IMG/VR virus record: IMGVR_UViG_3300023178_000017
Coordinates: 41,280-105,279 of that record
Strand: one strand, 5' to 3'
Origin: a virus
Length of the DNA: 64,000 bases
The notes beneath the pieces are model-generated. The model was not told the origin of the DNA, did no database searches, and saw only the letters and a list, made by a program, of their open reading frames with translations. Position 1 is the stretch's first letter. Every line of letters begins with the position of its first letter. The position numbers were made by a program, and so were the translations under genes. Shown one piece after another: positions 20,301 through 29,680 of this stretch.

Positions 20301-21124
20301 GTAGTATCTGTTAGTGCTACTTTAGATAATGTAAGATCAAATTTTAATCTATCGGCACCAGGCGCATTATCGTTTGATGAGCCTTGTGCATTGTCTAAGA
20401 GACTATTATCTTCTGTTGATGATATGATAGTTTCATTGATAGAAAGACCAACTCTATATGAAGGATTACCTGCATATTTTTCTAATACGATAAGTTGTTT
20501 GTCTACCTTTACAAAGAAACCTCTTGTAAAAACTACACCTTCTGAAATTTCTGCAATTGAAGCACGACCAGTTGGTGTTGATGATTGTGATAATGTTTTA
20601 AAGTAGTTGTTGTTTGTTGCTACAGCAGAAGTTGATCCAAAACCGTCAGCTGAGAATTCTACTTCTCTTATTTCTTCTGAACCTTTGAATATAAAAGAAC
20701 CATCGCTGTCTGTACCTTGTGATAATGCTTTTACAAATAGTGTTATAGAATCATCTTCAGTTTCAGCAGTTGATGAAATAACTTTTGCTACTACACCTGT
20801 TGTTAAACCTTGAATGAGTTTGCCGTGAAAACTAGTTCTATAAGATTCTACGTTTAGATCGCCGTTTGCATTTGGATTTGAATTTTGTACTTTGACAAAA
20901 TAGATGTCCATGTCAATGTTTGACTGAGCACCTGAAACAATAGAACCTTCTTTAAAGAAATGATCACCAAATTTCTCTACCTGATCTTGTAGAATAGATT
21001 GAGTTTGAGTTAACTCTCTCGCTTGAATTGGTCGACCAGCACGATACAGAACTTTATGAAATTTCTTGTCTGCATCGTAATCATCGTAATATGGTGTAAT
21101 ATTTAGATCCGTTTTCTCTGACAT
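14357..21124 (-). CDS. Very large DUF4815-type baseplate/fibre protein (gp10 position)
   Basis: 2255 aa. The N-terminus ([20 protein letters not shown], then [20 protein letters not shown]) is the DUF4815 signature of large virion proteins in T4-like marine phages. Repeated G-x-x-S-x-x-A-x-A-x-V segments fill the middle. Residues ~1535-1610 are an almost pure Pro-Thr linker encoded by a GGTGTC-type microsatellite (~16285-16520). The C-terminal ~640 residues are globular again ([20 protein letters not shown]). It follows gp8 directly, the place of gp9-gp11 in T4, so it likely links baseplate and fibres. Confidence 0.8.
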   Translation of the reverse strand: MSEKTDLNITPYYDDYDADKKFHKVLYRAGRPIQARELTQTQSILQDQVEKFGDHFFKEGSIVSGAQSNIDMDIYFVKVQNSNPNANGDLNVESYRTSFHGKLIQGLTTGVVAKVISSTAETEDDSITLFVKALSQGTDSDGSFIFKGSEEIREVEFSADGFGSTSAVATNNNYFKTLSQSSTPTGRASIAEISEGVVFTRGFFVKVDKQLIVLEKYAGNPSYRVGLSINETIISSTEDNSLLDNAQGSSNDNAPGADRLKFDLTLSKVALTDTTSVNFIELARVNNGIIELSINRPIYSEIENTMARRTFDANGDFVVRPFTSNFREHLKTSDNKGFYPIAEGGQEEKFIMQISAGKAYVRGYEIEKAGTSNLTINKARTTAELSNASTPVRIGNKLKINNIYGMPEIGDSASTNAFEPIKLYSLPKSSASALSGSAENIGFARVRHFDESATDEYQLYLFDIKMFTKVGVTTATSTLYANGDKLTDDITGATGIVAYVDSNNIYLHDVVGQFVSGNNVSVRGKGTASAVASTSVQVFNVSQSHSVGQVSPASVGLDFSADVVLDDISVISGLGTFNGSTNELQGVGSQFTKEVKVGDHIVVNGTEHRVSVVTNDTSLNVVTTAGGAVTPSAATQVAVIRKRAKLADQDQTSNIFAWPRDYVSDVTPTGTVEVRKQGLFSMSNGTITLTKESDETFSDFGDDKYQFTKLSLNGTGDVVALGDVLVADDVTFGTPGTSLDVTFSDSGSGAQILATYTVKRTAPAVKSKALEKFRSVSFRSSNSDKPFYGLAYDHKELNLCVPDVYKIHAVLEAVPGTTSGSNSQATPPNATVTISSGSFALKEEIVGQSSTARALLINWGGDTNTSYFVYLNDIPFIDGETIVGQTSSGIAVLSNLSAGSPNIKNNYFLDNGQRDGYYDFSKLVLKQGRSAPNNPVTVIFDMFSRGGTGDYYSVNSYNSADVEYKDIPNYSPNKVDLGGFEPDGKFELSDAVDFRPSTDFLPGTNFQDDDTNAYDQNDPLNLSDNTKVTAAPFVYTSRVFNDVDNGTISCPMPTSSVTADIDFYVPRIDKVFLTRNGKFEVSIGYPDISPQKPNQLDDAIEMFELFIPAYTSNLKEINLKQFDHRRYTMKDIGRINQRLTNIERITALSLLEKDTQSKQILDADGFDRYKSGFLVDNFRGHKIGDVSHPDYECAIDTKLGQLRPKHHTQFFDIIANSALSRNYKKSGDIITLPYTERSFVNQNKASRSLNVNPYAVFAFIGHVKLSPETDIWQDTEQLPEVRVNREGNFDAILAENENALGTVWNAWQTTWVGEPTVVETETLSSVPAAWNGDPSQGGEYTPNTTVTRNVTETPESQIRTGVRTSVVEELVETRNDRIVSVTIVPFCRPRDIEIDAVNLKPNTNHYVFFDGIDVNSYVKPFSTLYSKDGGTSYDQIVKTDGNGRLRATFSLPNDRFQRFPTGAREMVITSSSNNLSNPASRGNAIYQAQGLLQASQTEIVSTRNGRVVIERLSAERQIVRRGELLNVTPGTGTPPEPSPEPPATPAPTPTPEPTEAPIPSPTPTPEPTPSPTPTPTPTPAPTTTPAPTPSPTPTPTPTPTPTSTPIPSPPPIDDPRDFWDVDPRIPRIFDERELRETEWVDPLAESFLVDMDGGMMLSSVDLFFRTKDDALPVSVQVRNMVNGYPGQLVLPFSTVSKNPNEVNISEDGSSATTFTFDSPVYLEKGKEYCFVVLSNSNEYECFISRMGENDLITGETISGQPYAGSLFLSQNASTWTAEQTDDLKFNLKIAQFDTSKVAEVVFENDFIGDVKLQENPVQTFAGQSYVKILNYSHGMYETTSHVTIAGVKGDKEDGVVEIGTPSAISAAVTAQTYETGGSNDAVVTGGTGTGLKVKVVVDAGDLDAVNSIKITDPGSDYAVNDTITVTIDSQTFTVSVTNVENTLGGIPVAAINGTHESLQDYSIDSFNVLPRTSVMSSYDLEGGTSFVATQSVDGGGSQVRSTRNIYYDAIHTMIPSITFNNTQIFSSINRTGMGSPEDSNLDTEYVRRTANDFIKLNDNVYFSRPSVVASPLNELERMGNQRSFRLLLQMRSSNPNVSPYIDTGTIGCLGIMNRINDIDSAADLSDGEVYVPSTEPDGDNNAMVYTTRLVSLKNPATSLKVLSDNFRPPNSDIKVLYKLIKNDEDTPVDDLGFEFFNSTGGPDTAIDQDARNFKEYEYTADNLPEFTGFIIKIVGQATNTSQVPIISGLRCIALA
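16285..16520. repeat. Pro-Thr linker microsatellite
   Basis: Degenerate 6- and 12-bp repeats of GGTGTC/GGTGTA (plus-strand view) encode about 75 residues of P-T-P-T and P-x-P units inside the DUF4815 protein. The plus strand also shows an artefactual Gly-Val ORF here. Such linkers act as extended stiff spacers. Confidence 0.85.
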
Positions 21125-21162
21125 AGTTTTAAATTTTATTTAATGTTGTTTAAAACAACTAA

Positions 21163-22686
21163 TTACATTTCAATGATCAGTTTGATATCTTCAATCTGAT
21201 CGGCTGCCCTTGACACAGGACCTCTATTCTCAACATAGAGAATATCACCAGTAAATCTTCTCATCTCTGGATGATCTGCATCTACACCAGCGGCATTCAC
21301 TGAAGTTACAATTGAACCAGAAGCATTGATGTAAATATCATCATTGTTTTGGAACAATATAAACTCACCACCGCCATTTGCTATCGGTTGATAACTTATA
21401 ATATTACCTGACTTAGATACAACTCTACCAACTGCTGTTGATGCGTTGTTTGTTGTACTATCTGTTATAATATCATCTACTGATATACCTGAAGCACTAC
21501 CAACTGTAATTCTATTTGTTACAGTCATTGTTGATAGTGTTGAAATAGCACCGTCTGAGTCTTGTAAAGGATTTTTAATTAGACCAATTTGTCTAAAATC
21601 GTTGTCTGTTGGGAAATCACCTGAGCCTTCGCCAAACTCTAATCTTGAGTTTACTACTACGAAGTTACCGCCTAGTTCGTCAACTGGATTTGCACCATGA
21701 CCACCAATTGGTGACATTACAACGTGAACTTCTGCACCTGAACCTGATGCTATAGGTGTAGCAGCTGAGTCATCTACGATGTTTGCATCGATAGTATCTA
21801 ATGATGCACGTCTGTAACCTGAACCGTATGATGATGAATCTTTAAAATATGCATCTACTAATTCACCTGAGTCAAATGATAATGTTACAACAGCACCTGA
21901 ACCGTCACCTTGGACTGGAATGTCACATGTGAATGTACTTGAACCTCCACTTGTCGCAGTATAACCTGAACCAGCAGATTTAACAATATATCTAAACACT
22001 GCACCGTCAACCGCATCGTTTTCTACATCCCATTGAGCAGAACCGTCATCGGTTGCTGATGAACCGAATCCACCGTTTGTACCGATACCAGCAATTCCTG
22101 ATTTAGCACCGAGAGTCTTTACAGGAATAAAATCGTTAGTTACAAATTTAATAACATCTGAGGCAGTAATTTGATACATAAATTTCCACATATATCCGTC
22201 TGAGGTAGTTTCAGGATCAGTGGTACTAACTGAAGTTGGTTGGTCTGTTGAATTAACAGGATTTACACCGCTATAAGGTGTTTTTAAACACTTATAGACT
22301 TTATATTCGTCTGTAATTATATAACCCTTACCATCAAACCAGTTCACTATTGAACCGTCTGAACTTGAAGGTACTGCTGTACCTACACCGTAATCGTCTC
22401 TATACTCGTCATATACTGTACCTGATGTCCAGTCATATCTTACAAGTCCGTGTGATACATCACCTGAAGAAACTTGTTTAAGAGCAATCATATTTGATTG
22501 TGCTCCTAATATTTCCTCTACTGAATTGTTTGGACTTGGTGGGTTATTATCGTCAATTGATGAATCATCAGCATCTACCCATGCGTGTGATCTACCAATG
22601 AATATGTAATTTTTAGAATCGCTGAAATCTGCAACAAATTCTTTTGCATTGTGCGTTCTAAAATTCTCTAAAATTATTGCTGCCAT
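21163..22686 (-). CDS. 8: Baseplate wedge protein gp8-like
   Basis: 507 aa. The N-terminus (ENFRTHNAKEFVADFSDSKN, then YIFIGRSHAW) and the segment GYIITDEYKVYKCLKTPYSG followed by S-D-G-Y-M-W-K-F-M-Y are the hallmarks of gp8 wedge proteins in T4-like marine phages; T4 gp8 (334 aa) is shorter. It sits after gp6 and the gp7-position gene, the T4 order 6-7-8. Two tandem TATAAATA boxes and a GAGG ribosome site lie upstream. It acts in the baseplate wedge. Confidence 0.8.
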   Translation of the reverse strand: MAAIILENFRTHNAKEFVADFSDSKNYIFIGRSHAWVDADDSSIDDNNPPSPNNSVEEILGAQSNMIALKQVSSGDVSHGLVRYDWTSGTVYDEYRDDYGVGTAVPSSSDGSIVNWFDGKGYIITDEYKVYKCLKTPYSGVNPVNSTDQPTSVSTTDPETTSDGYMWKFMYQITASDVIKFVTNDFIPVKTLGAKSGIAGIGTNGGFGSSATDDGSAQWDVENDAVDGAVFRYIVKSAGSGYTATSGGSSTFTCDIPVQGDGSGAVVTLSFDSGELVDAYFKDSSSYGSGYRRASLDTIDANIVDDSAATPIASGSGAEVHVVMSPIGGHGANPVDELGGNFVVVNSRLEFGEGSGDFPTDNDFRQIGLIKNPLQDSDGAISTLSTMTVTNRITVGSASGISVDDIITDSTTNNASTAVGRVVSKSGNIISYQPIANGGGEFILFQNNDDIYINASGSIVTSVNAAGVDADHPEMRRFTGDILYVENRGPVSRAADQIEDIKLIIEM

Positions 22687-22705
22687 TTTTTTGTAACTCC
22701 TCGGT

Positions 22706-22724
22706 TATTTATAAACTATTTATA
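22706..22724 (-). promoter_or_regulatory. Tandem late promoters for gp8
   Basis: Two exact TATAAATA boxes on the minus strand at 22706-22713 and 22717-22724, the second covering the stop codon of the upstream gene. Both would give leaders that retain the GAGGAG ribosome site. This is the only doubled late box in the window. Confidence 0.65.
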
Positions 22725-25700
22725 ATGCTGCTAGGGTTGAATTGGTAACTTTTGATGAAGAAACATAGGTAGAATGAGCTATATTAGTTCGTCTGTTCGC
22801 ATATAGAGGTAATTCTGCTATATACATTAACCCTAATAGGTTATCTAACTGACTAATTCTTAGTCCTTCACTCTCGCTAGTTTCATCCAACATGAAACCT
22901 CCGCCACTTTCTAAAAGTATTCTATCACCAAAGTCTGGTTCTGTATTGATATTGTTTACAATATTTGATGCGTTGCCAGATTCTTGGTGGATATGATATG
23001 CTATCTTATAAGTTTGTTGATACGCAATCTTATTTAGTGATCTAAATGTAGACCCTATAGGAGCAAAACTATGTAAGTTACTACCTGAACCTAATCTTTC
23101 GTCTGTTATTGGATTGCCATCTTCAAAAATCATTCTATCACCATTTTCCATATAGAAGTATGGTTCGTACATTTCTGCCGATCTTTCAGTTACGAAATAC
23201 TCTGGCATTTCTGGTACAGTTTCATCTTCTAATTCAACTACTAAACCACTTATGTCTTCATAACCACTTGTTGCTGGGTTGTATGAATCAGGATCATTAG
23301 GGTCACTTAATTCGTAAATCTTTGCATGATCTTCAAATACGATTCTTGGACCAACCTCATCTCTGTTTTGTGGTTCATGGTTTAGATAGTTTCTTGGTTC
23401 TTCACTTCTAAAGAGATTGCCGTCTTCTAATGCTATTCTTTCATCTAAGAACTCTGCAAATTGGAACACTGTACCTTGATCTGAAGGTCTAGCACCAATT
23501 GGTGACACCGCATCTTCTTTAGTCATAATCAGATAGTCTCTATCAGTGTTGTATAAGTTCAATACTGATACTACGCCATCTAATCTTGGTGATCTTTGAT
23601 TTGATATTGTTATTTCTTCTGCAACTGGATCATGTGATATATTTTGATATTGTTTCTGTGATACAGGATCAATTGCTGAAATACCACTGTACCTCGATCT
23701 AAGTTTAGACTTAAGTACAGCACTAATTAATGTTCTTACTGAGTTTATATTTAAATGTCTGTTTCTATGTGACGAATCTCCATACTCAGTTAATGGTTCT
23801 GTGATTGCGCCGTCTGTTCTTGGGTCTGTACCTGTTGTAGGTATGCCCGCTTCATCTAAGTTGATTTGCATTGCTAAATCTTCTAACTCAGATGCTGTAG
23901 TATGGAATAATACTAATGTTTCTTTCTTAGTAGATGCTTTAGCCTCGAATGCCTGTTCATTTTCAATATAGTAACCATCTTCTGTTAATATTTTGAACTT
24001 TCTTTGTTTTACATTGATAAGATTAGGGTCTTGACCTGTATCTAAGTAACCTAGTGTTGCATCATCTGGATCTGCATCTTCTAATAATAAATGTTCTGAA
24101 GCATAAGTTGTAAGTAGTATAGTTGGTACGAATGTTGTATTCTGAATACCAAGTGTGTTTTTAGGATCGACTGTAAATCTTCCGTCTCTATCGTCTTGTA
24201 CGATGTATCTATCAAGTGCAACTTCACCAAAGAAAATGTGACCAGATGGATGGACTAAATCTTTAACTGCCGATCTATACGCATTGATTGATTCACCAAC
24301 TTTAATCACATATGAATGTGATTGATAGAATAGACCATCGTGTATGTTAGTTGTATCGCTAGATACATAACCTTTATTGCCGAAGAAGTTATCGTTTATT
24401 ACACCTTCACCAGCATATTCACCTCTTGCTTCGTATGGGTCATATCTCAATACTTCAAAGTATTGTCCGTTTGCATAATCAATAAATTCGTTTTCAGCAA
24501 ATGTACCACTTACATTTGTAAACTTAAGTAAATTTCTTTGTTCATCAAATGATATTACCTCACCTGTTGCACCAGATTTTCTGCCAGTAAACGTTACACC
24601 TTTTGTTAAATCAGCTACAGCAGTTGGATTACCAATCAACATATTGTAATATGAATCACCGCCTAAAACTGCATGTTCATCAAAGTTATAACCTTGTGAT
24701 GTGATTCTGATCTTGCCAACACCACCGACCTTAGATGACCAAGCAAATAGACTTGCACCTTCACCTGCTGTGACTGTTGATTGTTTAATTGTGCCTTCTG
24801 TACCAGAAGAAGAACCTGTTATGATATCTGAAGTTACAAAGTGACCTATATTAGATTCAGTCTTTTTAATTACAAGTCTTTTGTTCTTTGAATCAATACG
24901 TGATATAACACCGTTTGCAGTAGCAGCCTGATTGGTTACAGTTTCACCAACTGTAAAACTATCGTAGTTATCTACATAAATGTAACCACCTGGAAATACT
25001 CTAGGTAGTGTTTGATATCCTGTACCACCTGAAGTAATTGCTATTCTTCTAATTCTCTGATCATTATCTGGATTATTACCATCTTCGATCATGACAACTG
25101 AACCATTGACGCCAGTTGTTGTTTGTTCTAAAGTAACTCTAGTAAACTCTGATATTAATTCAACTCTTTCACCACCAGCAGGTGTTGGTGATGTGTCAAA
25201 TACCACTCTATCTAAAAAAATTGTATAGTTTTGTCTGCTCTGTTCTATACCATCTACAAACACTTTAACTTGTAGACCATTCAGTGCGATAGGTTTATTA
25301 TTTAAATCTCTTGCACCTAAACCACCAAATGTAGTTTGACCAGCAGTTGCAGTAAATTCGTACTGATCAAATGCTGTAGCGTTTTCTAAAATAAGTTCGT
25401 CACCAGTAGCAGCTATTATCGCTTCTGCACCAGCACCCTCTGTACCTGCTTCTTCAAATACAATAATATCGTTTGCTGAATAACCTGTACCTGCATTTTC
25501 AATGTATATGTGTTCTATTGGACCTCTAGTCAATTCTGATACAGTTGCTACTGCATCTATTTCACTAGCATCTACTTTTGAACCTGTGAATCTAATTTGA
25601 TCGTTTAGATCATACATTGATCCAACTCTTGCACGTTCAAATAATAACCCACCGCCCATCTCTGATTCGGTATTTGGGTTACTTTCTGTATAACCAGAAG

Positions 25701-26805
25701 AGGCATTTCCTGATTCGTATCTTAAACTACCTGAATTGTCTTCTAATTGAAAATAAGTGCCTGAGTCATCTTTTTTGACTTGAGATATGATACCTGTTAA
25801 AGTACCTGTATAAATTGTGACACCATCTCTATCTACAAGTTTAACTTGTTTGTTTGGTTGAAATGTGCCTCTGTGTGTTCTGGAAATTGTAAGTTGATAC
25901 TGTCTGTCTATTTCAGATATAATACCAACCTTTTCAACGATTGCTTCAGCAACTACTAAAGTTGCATCATCATCGCTGTATTGTAATATTTTGTCAGTCT
26001 CTTTTGGCACTTGGCCAACTGACATGATGACATTACATTGTCTTTCTTCTTCGTACTCTGACTCTGAAGCAAAGAATGTTTCTTCTATAGGATATCTAAC
26101 AGAAGAAGATTCACCATATAGAATTCTCATTAAGAATTGTATGGACTTTTCAGTACCTTTCTCTTTGTATAAAGTACCTATGTTCTTTAATGTAAGTCTA
26201 GGATTTTGTGTGTCTCTCAGATTAAGAGACGGTATAAAATCTTTTTGAAAGTATTTTAAAAATGTTTCTAATGTTCTATCAATATCAGAATAGTCTAGTA
26301 ATCTATTTGATGCGACAATACTATTTTCTTTGTATGTTTTAACAACACCTGTTTGATTGCCTGATCTACCAACAATAGTTTCACCTACTGTGAAACCATT
26401 TCCTGATATTGTATCAACTAAAAATGTTTTATCATTTATAACTCTAATCTTAGCGATTGAACCACTAGATTGACCATAAATGTATTCATCTTTAGTAAAA
26501 GGGTCTGATTGAATATCAGACAATGATGAGGCGTTGAGAAGTATCTTTGATGAGTCTGCTTCTGGATTGCCTGCAAAAGTATTCTTTTCAAAAAGGATGG
26601 CACCCCTTTCTTTCTGAGTGCCGTCCTCTAATCGAATGCCGTCTAGTGCTTGAATACTATCAAGCACTAGAATTTCGGACTCTAAGTACTCAAAATACGC
26701 CTCTAAAAAACTTTCAAATACAGGTGCATCTTCTCTTAAATGATCTGGTAAGAGAGATGGTAACCTCGTTGATAGTCTGTCATAGACGTGATTTTGATGA
26801 GACAT
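22720..26805 (-). CDS. Large baseplate wedge protein in gp7 position
   Basis: 1361 aa. N-terminus YDRLSTRLPSLLPDHLREDA, then FESFLEAYFEYLES, is found in large wedge or structural proteins encoded between gp6 and gp8 in marine T4-like phages. The rest is a series of G-x-x-V-x-x-S-x-x-G-x-x-G-E-V beta-rich units with some acidic linkers. Its size and place match T4 gp7 (1032 aa), although I assign it by synteny rather than by residues. It ends inside the tandem gp8 promoters. Confidence 0.6.
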   Translation of the reverse strand: MSHQNHVYDRLSTRLPSLLPDHLREDAPVFESFLEAYFEYLESEILVLDSIQALDGIRLEDGTQKERGAILFEKNTFAGNPEADSSKILLNASSLSDIQSDPFTKDEYIYGQSSGSIAKIRVINDKTFLVDTISGNGFTVGETIVGRSGNQTGVVKTYKENSIVASNRLLDYSDIDRTLETFLKYFQKDFIPSLNLRDTQNPRLTLKNIGTLYKEKGTEKSIQFLMRILYGESSSVRYPIEETFFASESEYEEERQCNVIMSVGQVPKETDKILQYSDDDATLVVAEAIVEKVGIISEIDRQYQLTISRTHRGTFQPNKQVKLVDRDGVTIYTGTLTGIISQVKKDDSGTYFQLEDNSGSLRYESGNASSGYTESNPNTESEMGGGLLFERARVGSMYDLNDQIRFTGSKVDASEIDAVATVSELTRGPIEHIYIENAGTGYSANDIIVFEEAGTEGAGAEAIIAATGDELILENATAFDQYEFTATAGQTTFGGLGARDLNNKPIALNGLQVKVFVDGIEQSRQNYTIFLDRVVFDTSPTPAGGERVELISEFTRVTLEQTTTGVNGSVVMIEDGNNPDNDQRIRRIAITSGGTGYQTLPRVFPGGYIYVDNYDSFTVGETVTNQAATANGVISRIDSKNKRLVIKKTESNIGHFVTSDIITGSSSGTEGTIKQSTVTAGEGASLFAWSSKVGGVGKIRITSQGYNFDEHAVLGGDSYYNMLIGNPTAVADLTKGVTFTGRKSGATGEVISFDEQRNLLKFTNVSGTFAENEFIDYANGQYFEVLRYDPYEARGEYAGEGVINDNFFGNKGYVSSDTTNIHDGLFYQSHSYVIKVGESINAYRSAVKDLVHPSGHIFFGEVALDRYIVQDDRDGRFTVDPKNTLGIQNTTFVPTILLTTYASEHLLLEDADPDDATLGYLDTGQDPNLINVKQRKFKILTEDGYYIENEQAFEAKASTKKETLVLFHTTASELEDLAMQINLDEAGIPTTGTDPRTDGAITEPLTEYGDSSHRNRHLNINSVRTLISAVLKSKLRSRYSGISAIDPVSQKQYQNISHDPVAEEITISNQRSPRLDGVVSVLNLYNTDRDYLIMTKEDAVSPIGARPSDQGTVFQFAEFLDERIALEDGNLFRSEEPRNYLNHEPQNRDEVGPRIVFEDHAKIYELSDPNDPDSYNPATSGYEDISGLVVELEDETVPEMPEYFVTERSAEMYEPYFYMENGDRMIFEDGNPITDERLGSGSNLHSFAPIGSTFRSLNKIAYQQTYKIAYHIHQESGNASNIVNNINTEPDFGDRILLESGGGFMLDETSESEGLRISQLDNLLGLMYIAELPLYANRRTNIAHSTYVSSSKVTNSTLAAL

Positions 26806-26807
26806 AA

Positions 26808-27290
26808 TTAGCTAACTGTTACTGTGCCTCTACCGCCAGATGCTAGATGGTACCATAACGAACCAATACCAATTAAAACAACTGAAGTATCAGATTCTAA
26901 TGAAACTGAATCAGTAGTTGTACCAGTATTCCAACCTGTTGCGTTAACGTTTAAGTCTTGAGCAACGTTGTCATCTTTTCTGACAATAATTTTAAGTTGA
27001 CCTTCATGTGAAGGAGCATCTAAAGTCATAGAAACTGCTGTACCACCACCGTAACCAGTGAAGTCAACAATTGATACTGCTTCTGATGCTTCAATCTCTG
27101 TTGAAGATTCATCCAATGTTTCAACATCGTTAAATGCTAAAAATGATGGAACATTATTGAATAACCTTTTTAAGGTCATGTTCTTGTTTATAGGTGTTCC
27201 TGAAGGATCGTCAACGATGTGAAGTAAATCACCTTCGTTAATTTGTGCTTCACCTATTAAACTAAGCGCTGTTATTTTTTTATCTGCCAT
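26808..27290 (-). CDS. Small virion structural protein
   Basis: 160 aa. N-terminus DKKITALSLIGEAQINEGDL, then LHIVDDPSGTP, is a recurrent start of small fibre or baseplate accessory proteins in marine myophages. The C-terminal half is beta-rich (MTLDAPSHEGQLKIIVRKDD). AGGAGG precedes the ATG. It sits between gp6 and the gp7-position gene; its exact role is unknown. Confidence 0.6.
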   Translation of the reverse strand: MADKKITALSLIGEAQINEGDLLHIVDDPSGTPINKNMTLKRLFNNVPSFLAFNDVETLDESSTEIEASEAVSIVDFTGYGGGTAVSMTLDAPSHEGQLKIIVRKDDNVAQDLNVNATGWNTGTTTDSVSLESDTSVVLIGIGSLWYHLASGGRGTVTVS

Positions 27291-27329
27291 TCTCTTTTCC
27301 TCCTATAATCCAATTGAATGGGAAACTAC

Positions 27330-27347
27330 TCACGGTAAATTCCGTGA
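27330..27347 (-). terminator. Hairpin between gp6 and the 160-aa gene
   Basis: A perfect 6-bp stem TCACGG/CCGTGA with a 6-nt AT loop lies 14 bp after the gp6 stop and 40 bp before the next start. No T-run follows on the minus strand, so it may be an RNA-processing or stability element rather than an intrinsic terminator. Confidence 0.4.
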
Positions 27348-27361
27348 CCACTTTATGCATA

Positions 27362-29233
27362 TTAATAATTTGTGTTGGATGTAGAAGTGTATCCTACACC
27401 AGCACTACTCTCACCACTTGCGATGGTGTCTACTTCGCCGTCTACGTTTATATCATCGACACTGATATCAATTAGAGAACCTCTAACTGCAACAACATCG
27501 TTGCTAGAAGGTAGAACTGTGAAGTCGATTGAGGTATCACTATTGGTTGTACCAGTGATAGTGATGGCATCAATCGTAATCTTTCCTGTACCATAATCTA
27601 TGGTACCTGCCTCGTAATCTTTTATAGTTCTAACACCAGAAGCTAAAACATATCTTCTGATCTTACCTGATCCGTCATCATCAAAGAAATGATCGTTGAC
27701 TGAATCGCCTTGTACTTTGAAACCAGATGATACTAAAATACCACCACCTGCTTTATTGTGTCCGTCATGAGGATGGTAGAAACCATTTCCAAATTTAATT
27801 TCTAATCCTTTTTGTTTGTTTAATTCTACCTTTTGAGATTTTCTCAATCTAATGTTTGTTGAGTTAGATAGAATCGATCCCTCTGATTCATCAATTGCTT
27901 TGACTAATTTTGAATGTCTAAAGATTGAATCAAAGTTACTTAAATTTGTATTGTCGAAATTTACGATAGCAGCTCTAACTACTGATTTCATTTCTCCAAT
28001 TGAGAGTTGAGTAGCACGTGAATCGTATTTAAATACAGTTGTTACCAGAATCTTAACAATGTCTGCATCAACAATTACTGGTTTAACTGTAACCATGTTT
28101 AATGCATTTAGTTTTTTGATAACATCTGCTTTTTCAAACTCAGACAAATAATCTGAGTTTTGTGGTTTAAGTGACAAGAAGACTTTACCATAATCAGGTG
28201 GATCGTTATCTTCACCACCCCAAACTGCAACTGCATCGGCGTTTGGATAGTATTCACTTACTTTTGCTTTATAGTCGTTCAATGTGACCAATCTGTTTTG
28301 TGATGTGTAGAATTTTGTTGCTTTAAATTTAATAGAATCTATTGATTCTTTTTCAGCACCACCTGTTGCTTCAGTTACAGTTGTAACAGTAGCACTTATA
28401 AAACCATTGATTGGTTGTGTAAGTGTAAATCTTTTGGCACCCTCAGCATGTTCTAAATCAACTACTACATAAACTGCATTGATGATATCACCATCTAATA
28501 GTTGATTACCAAGAACACCATCACCAAAATAAAACTCTACAAATCCTTCTTCGTTTTCTTGTGTATAAAAAACTTTAGATGATGAAGATATCGTAGAAAT
28601 ACTTTTAGCATCTACATACGTTTCTTCAACACCGTTTGAAATAACAGTGACTACTAATTTACTTTTATCAACTCTTTCATTTGATAAAACAAACTTTGAG
28701 TTTTTAATTTGTGAATCAAAAACAAATTGATCTGTTACGTATTGACCTTGAACAAGTTCTATATTATTCCAATTGAAACTTTTATTTGATCTTGTAGGAG
28801 TGATTGATGATGTGCAAACAAAATTGTATGCTACATTGTCATAGATAGTTGTGAATTGTTGACCTCTTGATAATGTCATATCGCTTGGTGTAGGGATTGT
28901 ACCATCTGCGTTAACAACATTATCCATTTGCATATTGACATAAGCAGCTGATGCCTTCTCAGATGCAGGTACAAAACCTAAATCTTTAGCACGTGATACA
29001 ACGTTCTTTCTCAGTTGTGCTGAATCTAAGAACATTTCTGAAGCTGCTATGTTTGTATTGATTGCACCGATGTGAGATGCATATGCTAACATGTCAATAA
29101 GAACTGACATGGTCGAACCTTCGAAGTTATAGTCTTTGAATAACTCTTGTCCTTTTAAATATGATTTAATATTACTTACGATATCATCAAAATCTTGATC
29201 TGTTGTATTAATTTGTGAACTCTTTACTGCCAT
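27362..29233 (-). CDS. 6: Baseplate wedge protein gp6 (baseplate J-like)
   Basis: 623 aa, close to T4 gp6 (660). The N-terminus has the gp6/baseplate-J features: KDYNFEGSTMSVLIDMLAYA, then NIAASEMFLDSAQLRKNV and RAKDLGFVP. A central V-T-L-N-D-Y-K-A-K-V-S-E-Y segment and the Y-F-G-D-G-V-L-G-N-Q-L motif are also typical. It forms the wedge backbone that encircles the hub and triggers sheath contraction. Start and gp25 stop overlap by one base. Confidence 0.9.
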   Translation of the reverse strand: MAVKSSQINTTDQDFDDIVSNIKSYLKGQELFKDYNFEGSTMSVLIDMLAYASHIGAINTNIAASEMFLDSAQLRKNVVSRAKDLGFVPASEKASAAYVNMQMDNVVNADGTIPTPSDMTLSRGQQFTTIYDNVAYNFVCTSSITPTRSNKSFNWNNIELVQGQYVTDQFVFDSQIKNSKFVLSNERVDKSKLVVTVISNGVEETYVDAKSISTISSSSKVFYTQENEEGFVEFYFGDGVLGNQLLDGDIINAVYVVVDLEHAEGAKRFTLTQPINGFISATVTTVTEATGGAEKESIDSIKFKATKFYTSQNRLVTLNDYKAKVSEYYPNADAVAVWGGEDNDPPDYGKVFLSLKPQNSDYLSEFEKADVIKKLNALNMVTVKPVIVDADIVKILVTTVFKYDSRATQLSIGEMKSVVRAAIVNFDNTNLSNFDSIFRHSKLVKAIDESEGSILSNSTNIRLRKSQKVELNKQKGLEIKFGNGFYHPHDGHNKAGGGILVSSGFKVQGDSVNDHFFDDDGSGKIRRYVLASGVRTIKDYEAGTIDYGTGKITIDAITITGTTNSDTSIDFTVLPSSNDVVAVRGSLIDISVDDINVDGEVDTIASGESSAGVGYTSTSNTNY

Positions 29234-29652
29234 TACCTTACCCTACTTACGGTTAATTCTATGTTTTGTGCTCTTGATGCATTTCTGATTGTATAAAAAA
29301 TTCTAACATTCATCTCATTAGTATCTTCATCATTCAATCCAATTTTAACGTTGTAGACTCTTGGTTCGTACAACTCAATCATTTCTGCTAATCTTTTAGC
29401 AAATTTTTCTTTTGATCTCTCAGTACGCAACTCAAATAGTTGATCTCTAAGAGAGGCACCAAAGTTTGGTTTAAAAGGTCTTTCAAATTTATTTGTTAAG
29501 ACTATGTTACGGACCGATCTTTTAATTGCATCTGTATCTTTTTTAGTCATTATATCACCAGTAATTGGGTGAGCAACAAAAAGAGCATCAAGATCAGAAT
29601 ATGATTCTTTTACTGCATTAACTTTGGCATTTGGTTTTAGATACTCGGTCAT
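29233..29652 (-). CDS. 25: Baseplate wedge protein gp25 (GPW/gp25 family)
   Basis: 139 aa, near T4 gp25 (132). It carries the GPW/gp25 core: AIKRSVRNIVLTNKFERPF, then P-N-F-G-A-S-L-R-D-Q-L-F-E, and a final Y-E-P-R-V-Y-N-V. This family is the lysozyme-like wedge component that nucleates the sheath. TATAAATA ends 5 nt before the ATG and there is no Shine-Dalgarno close by, so it is predicted leaderless. Confidence 0.92.
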   Translation of the reverse strand: MTEYLKPNAKVNAVKESYSDLDALFVAHPITGDIMTKKDTDAIKRSVRNIVLTNKFERPFKPNFGASLRDQLFELRTERSKEKFAKRLAEMIELYEPRVYNVKIGLNDEDTNEMNVRIFYTIRNASRAQNIELTVSRVR

Positions 29653-29657
29653 CTAAC

Positions 29658-29665
29658 TATTTATA
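29658..29665 (-). promoter_or_regulatory. Late promoter giving a leaderless gp25 mRNA
   Basis: Exact TATAAATA, then five bases (GTTAG) and the gp25 ATG at 29652. T4 late geometry places +1 on the A of the start codon. Confidence 0.6.
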
Positions 29666-29680
29666 CATTTCCTTTAGTGA

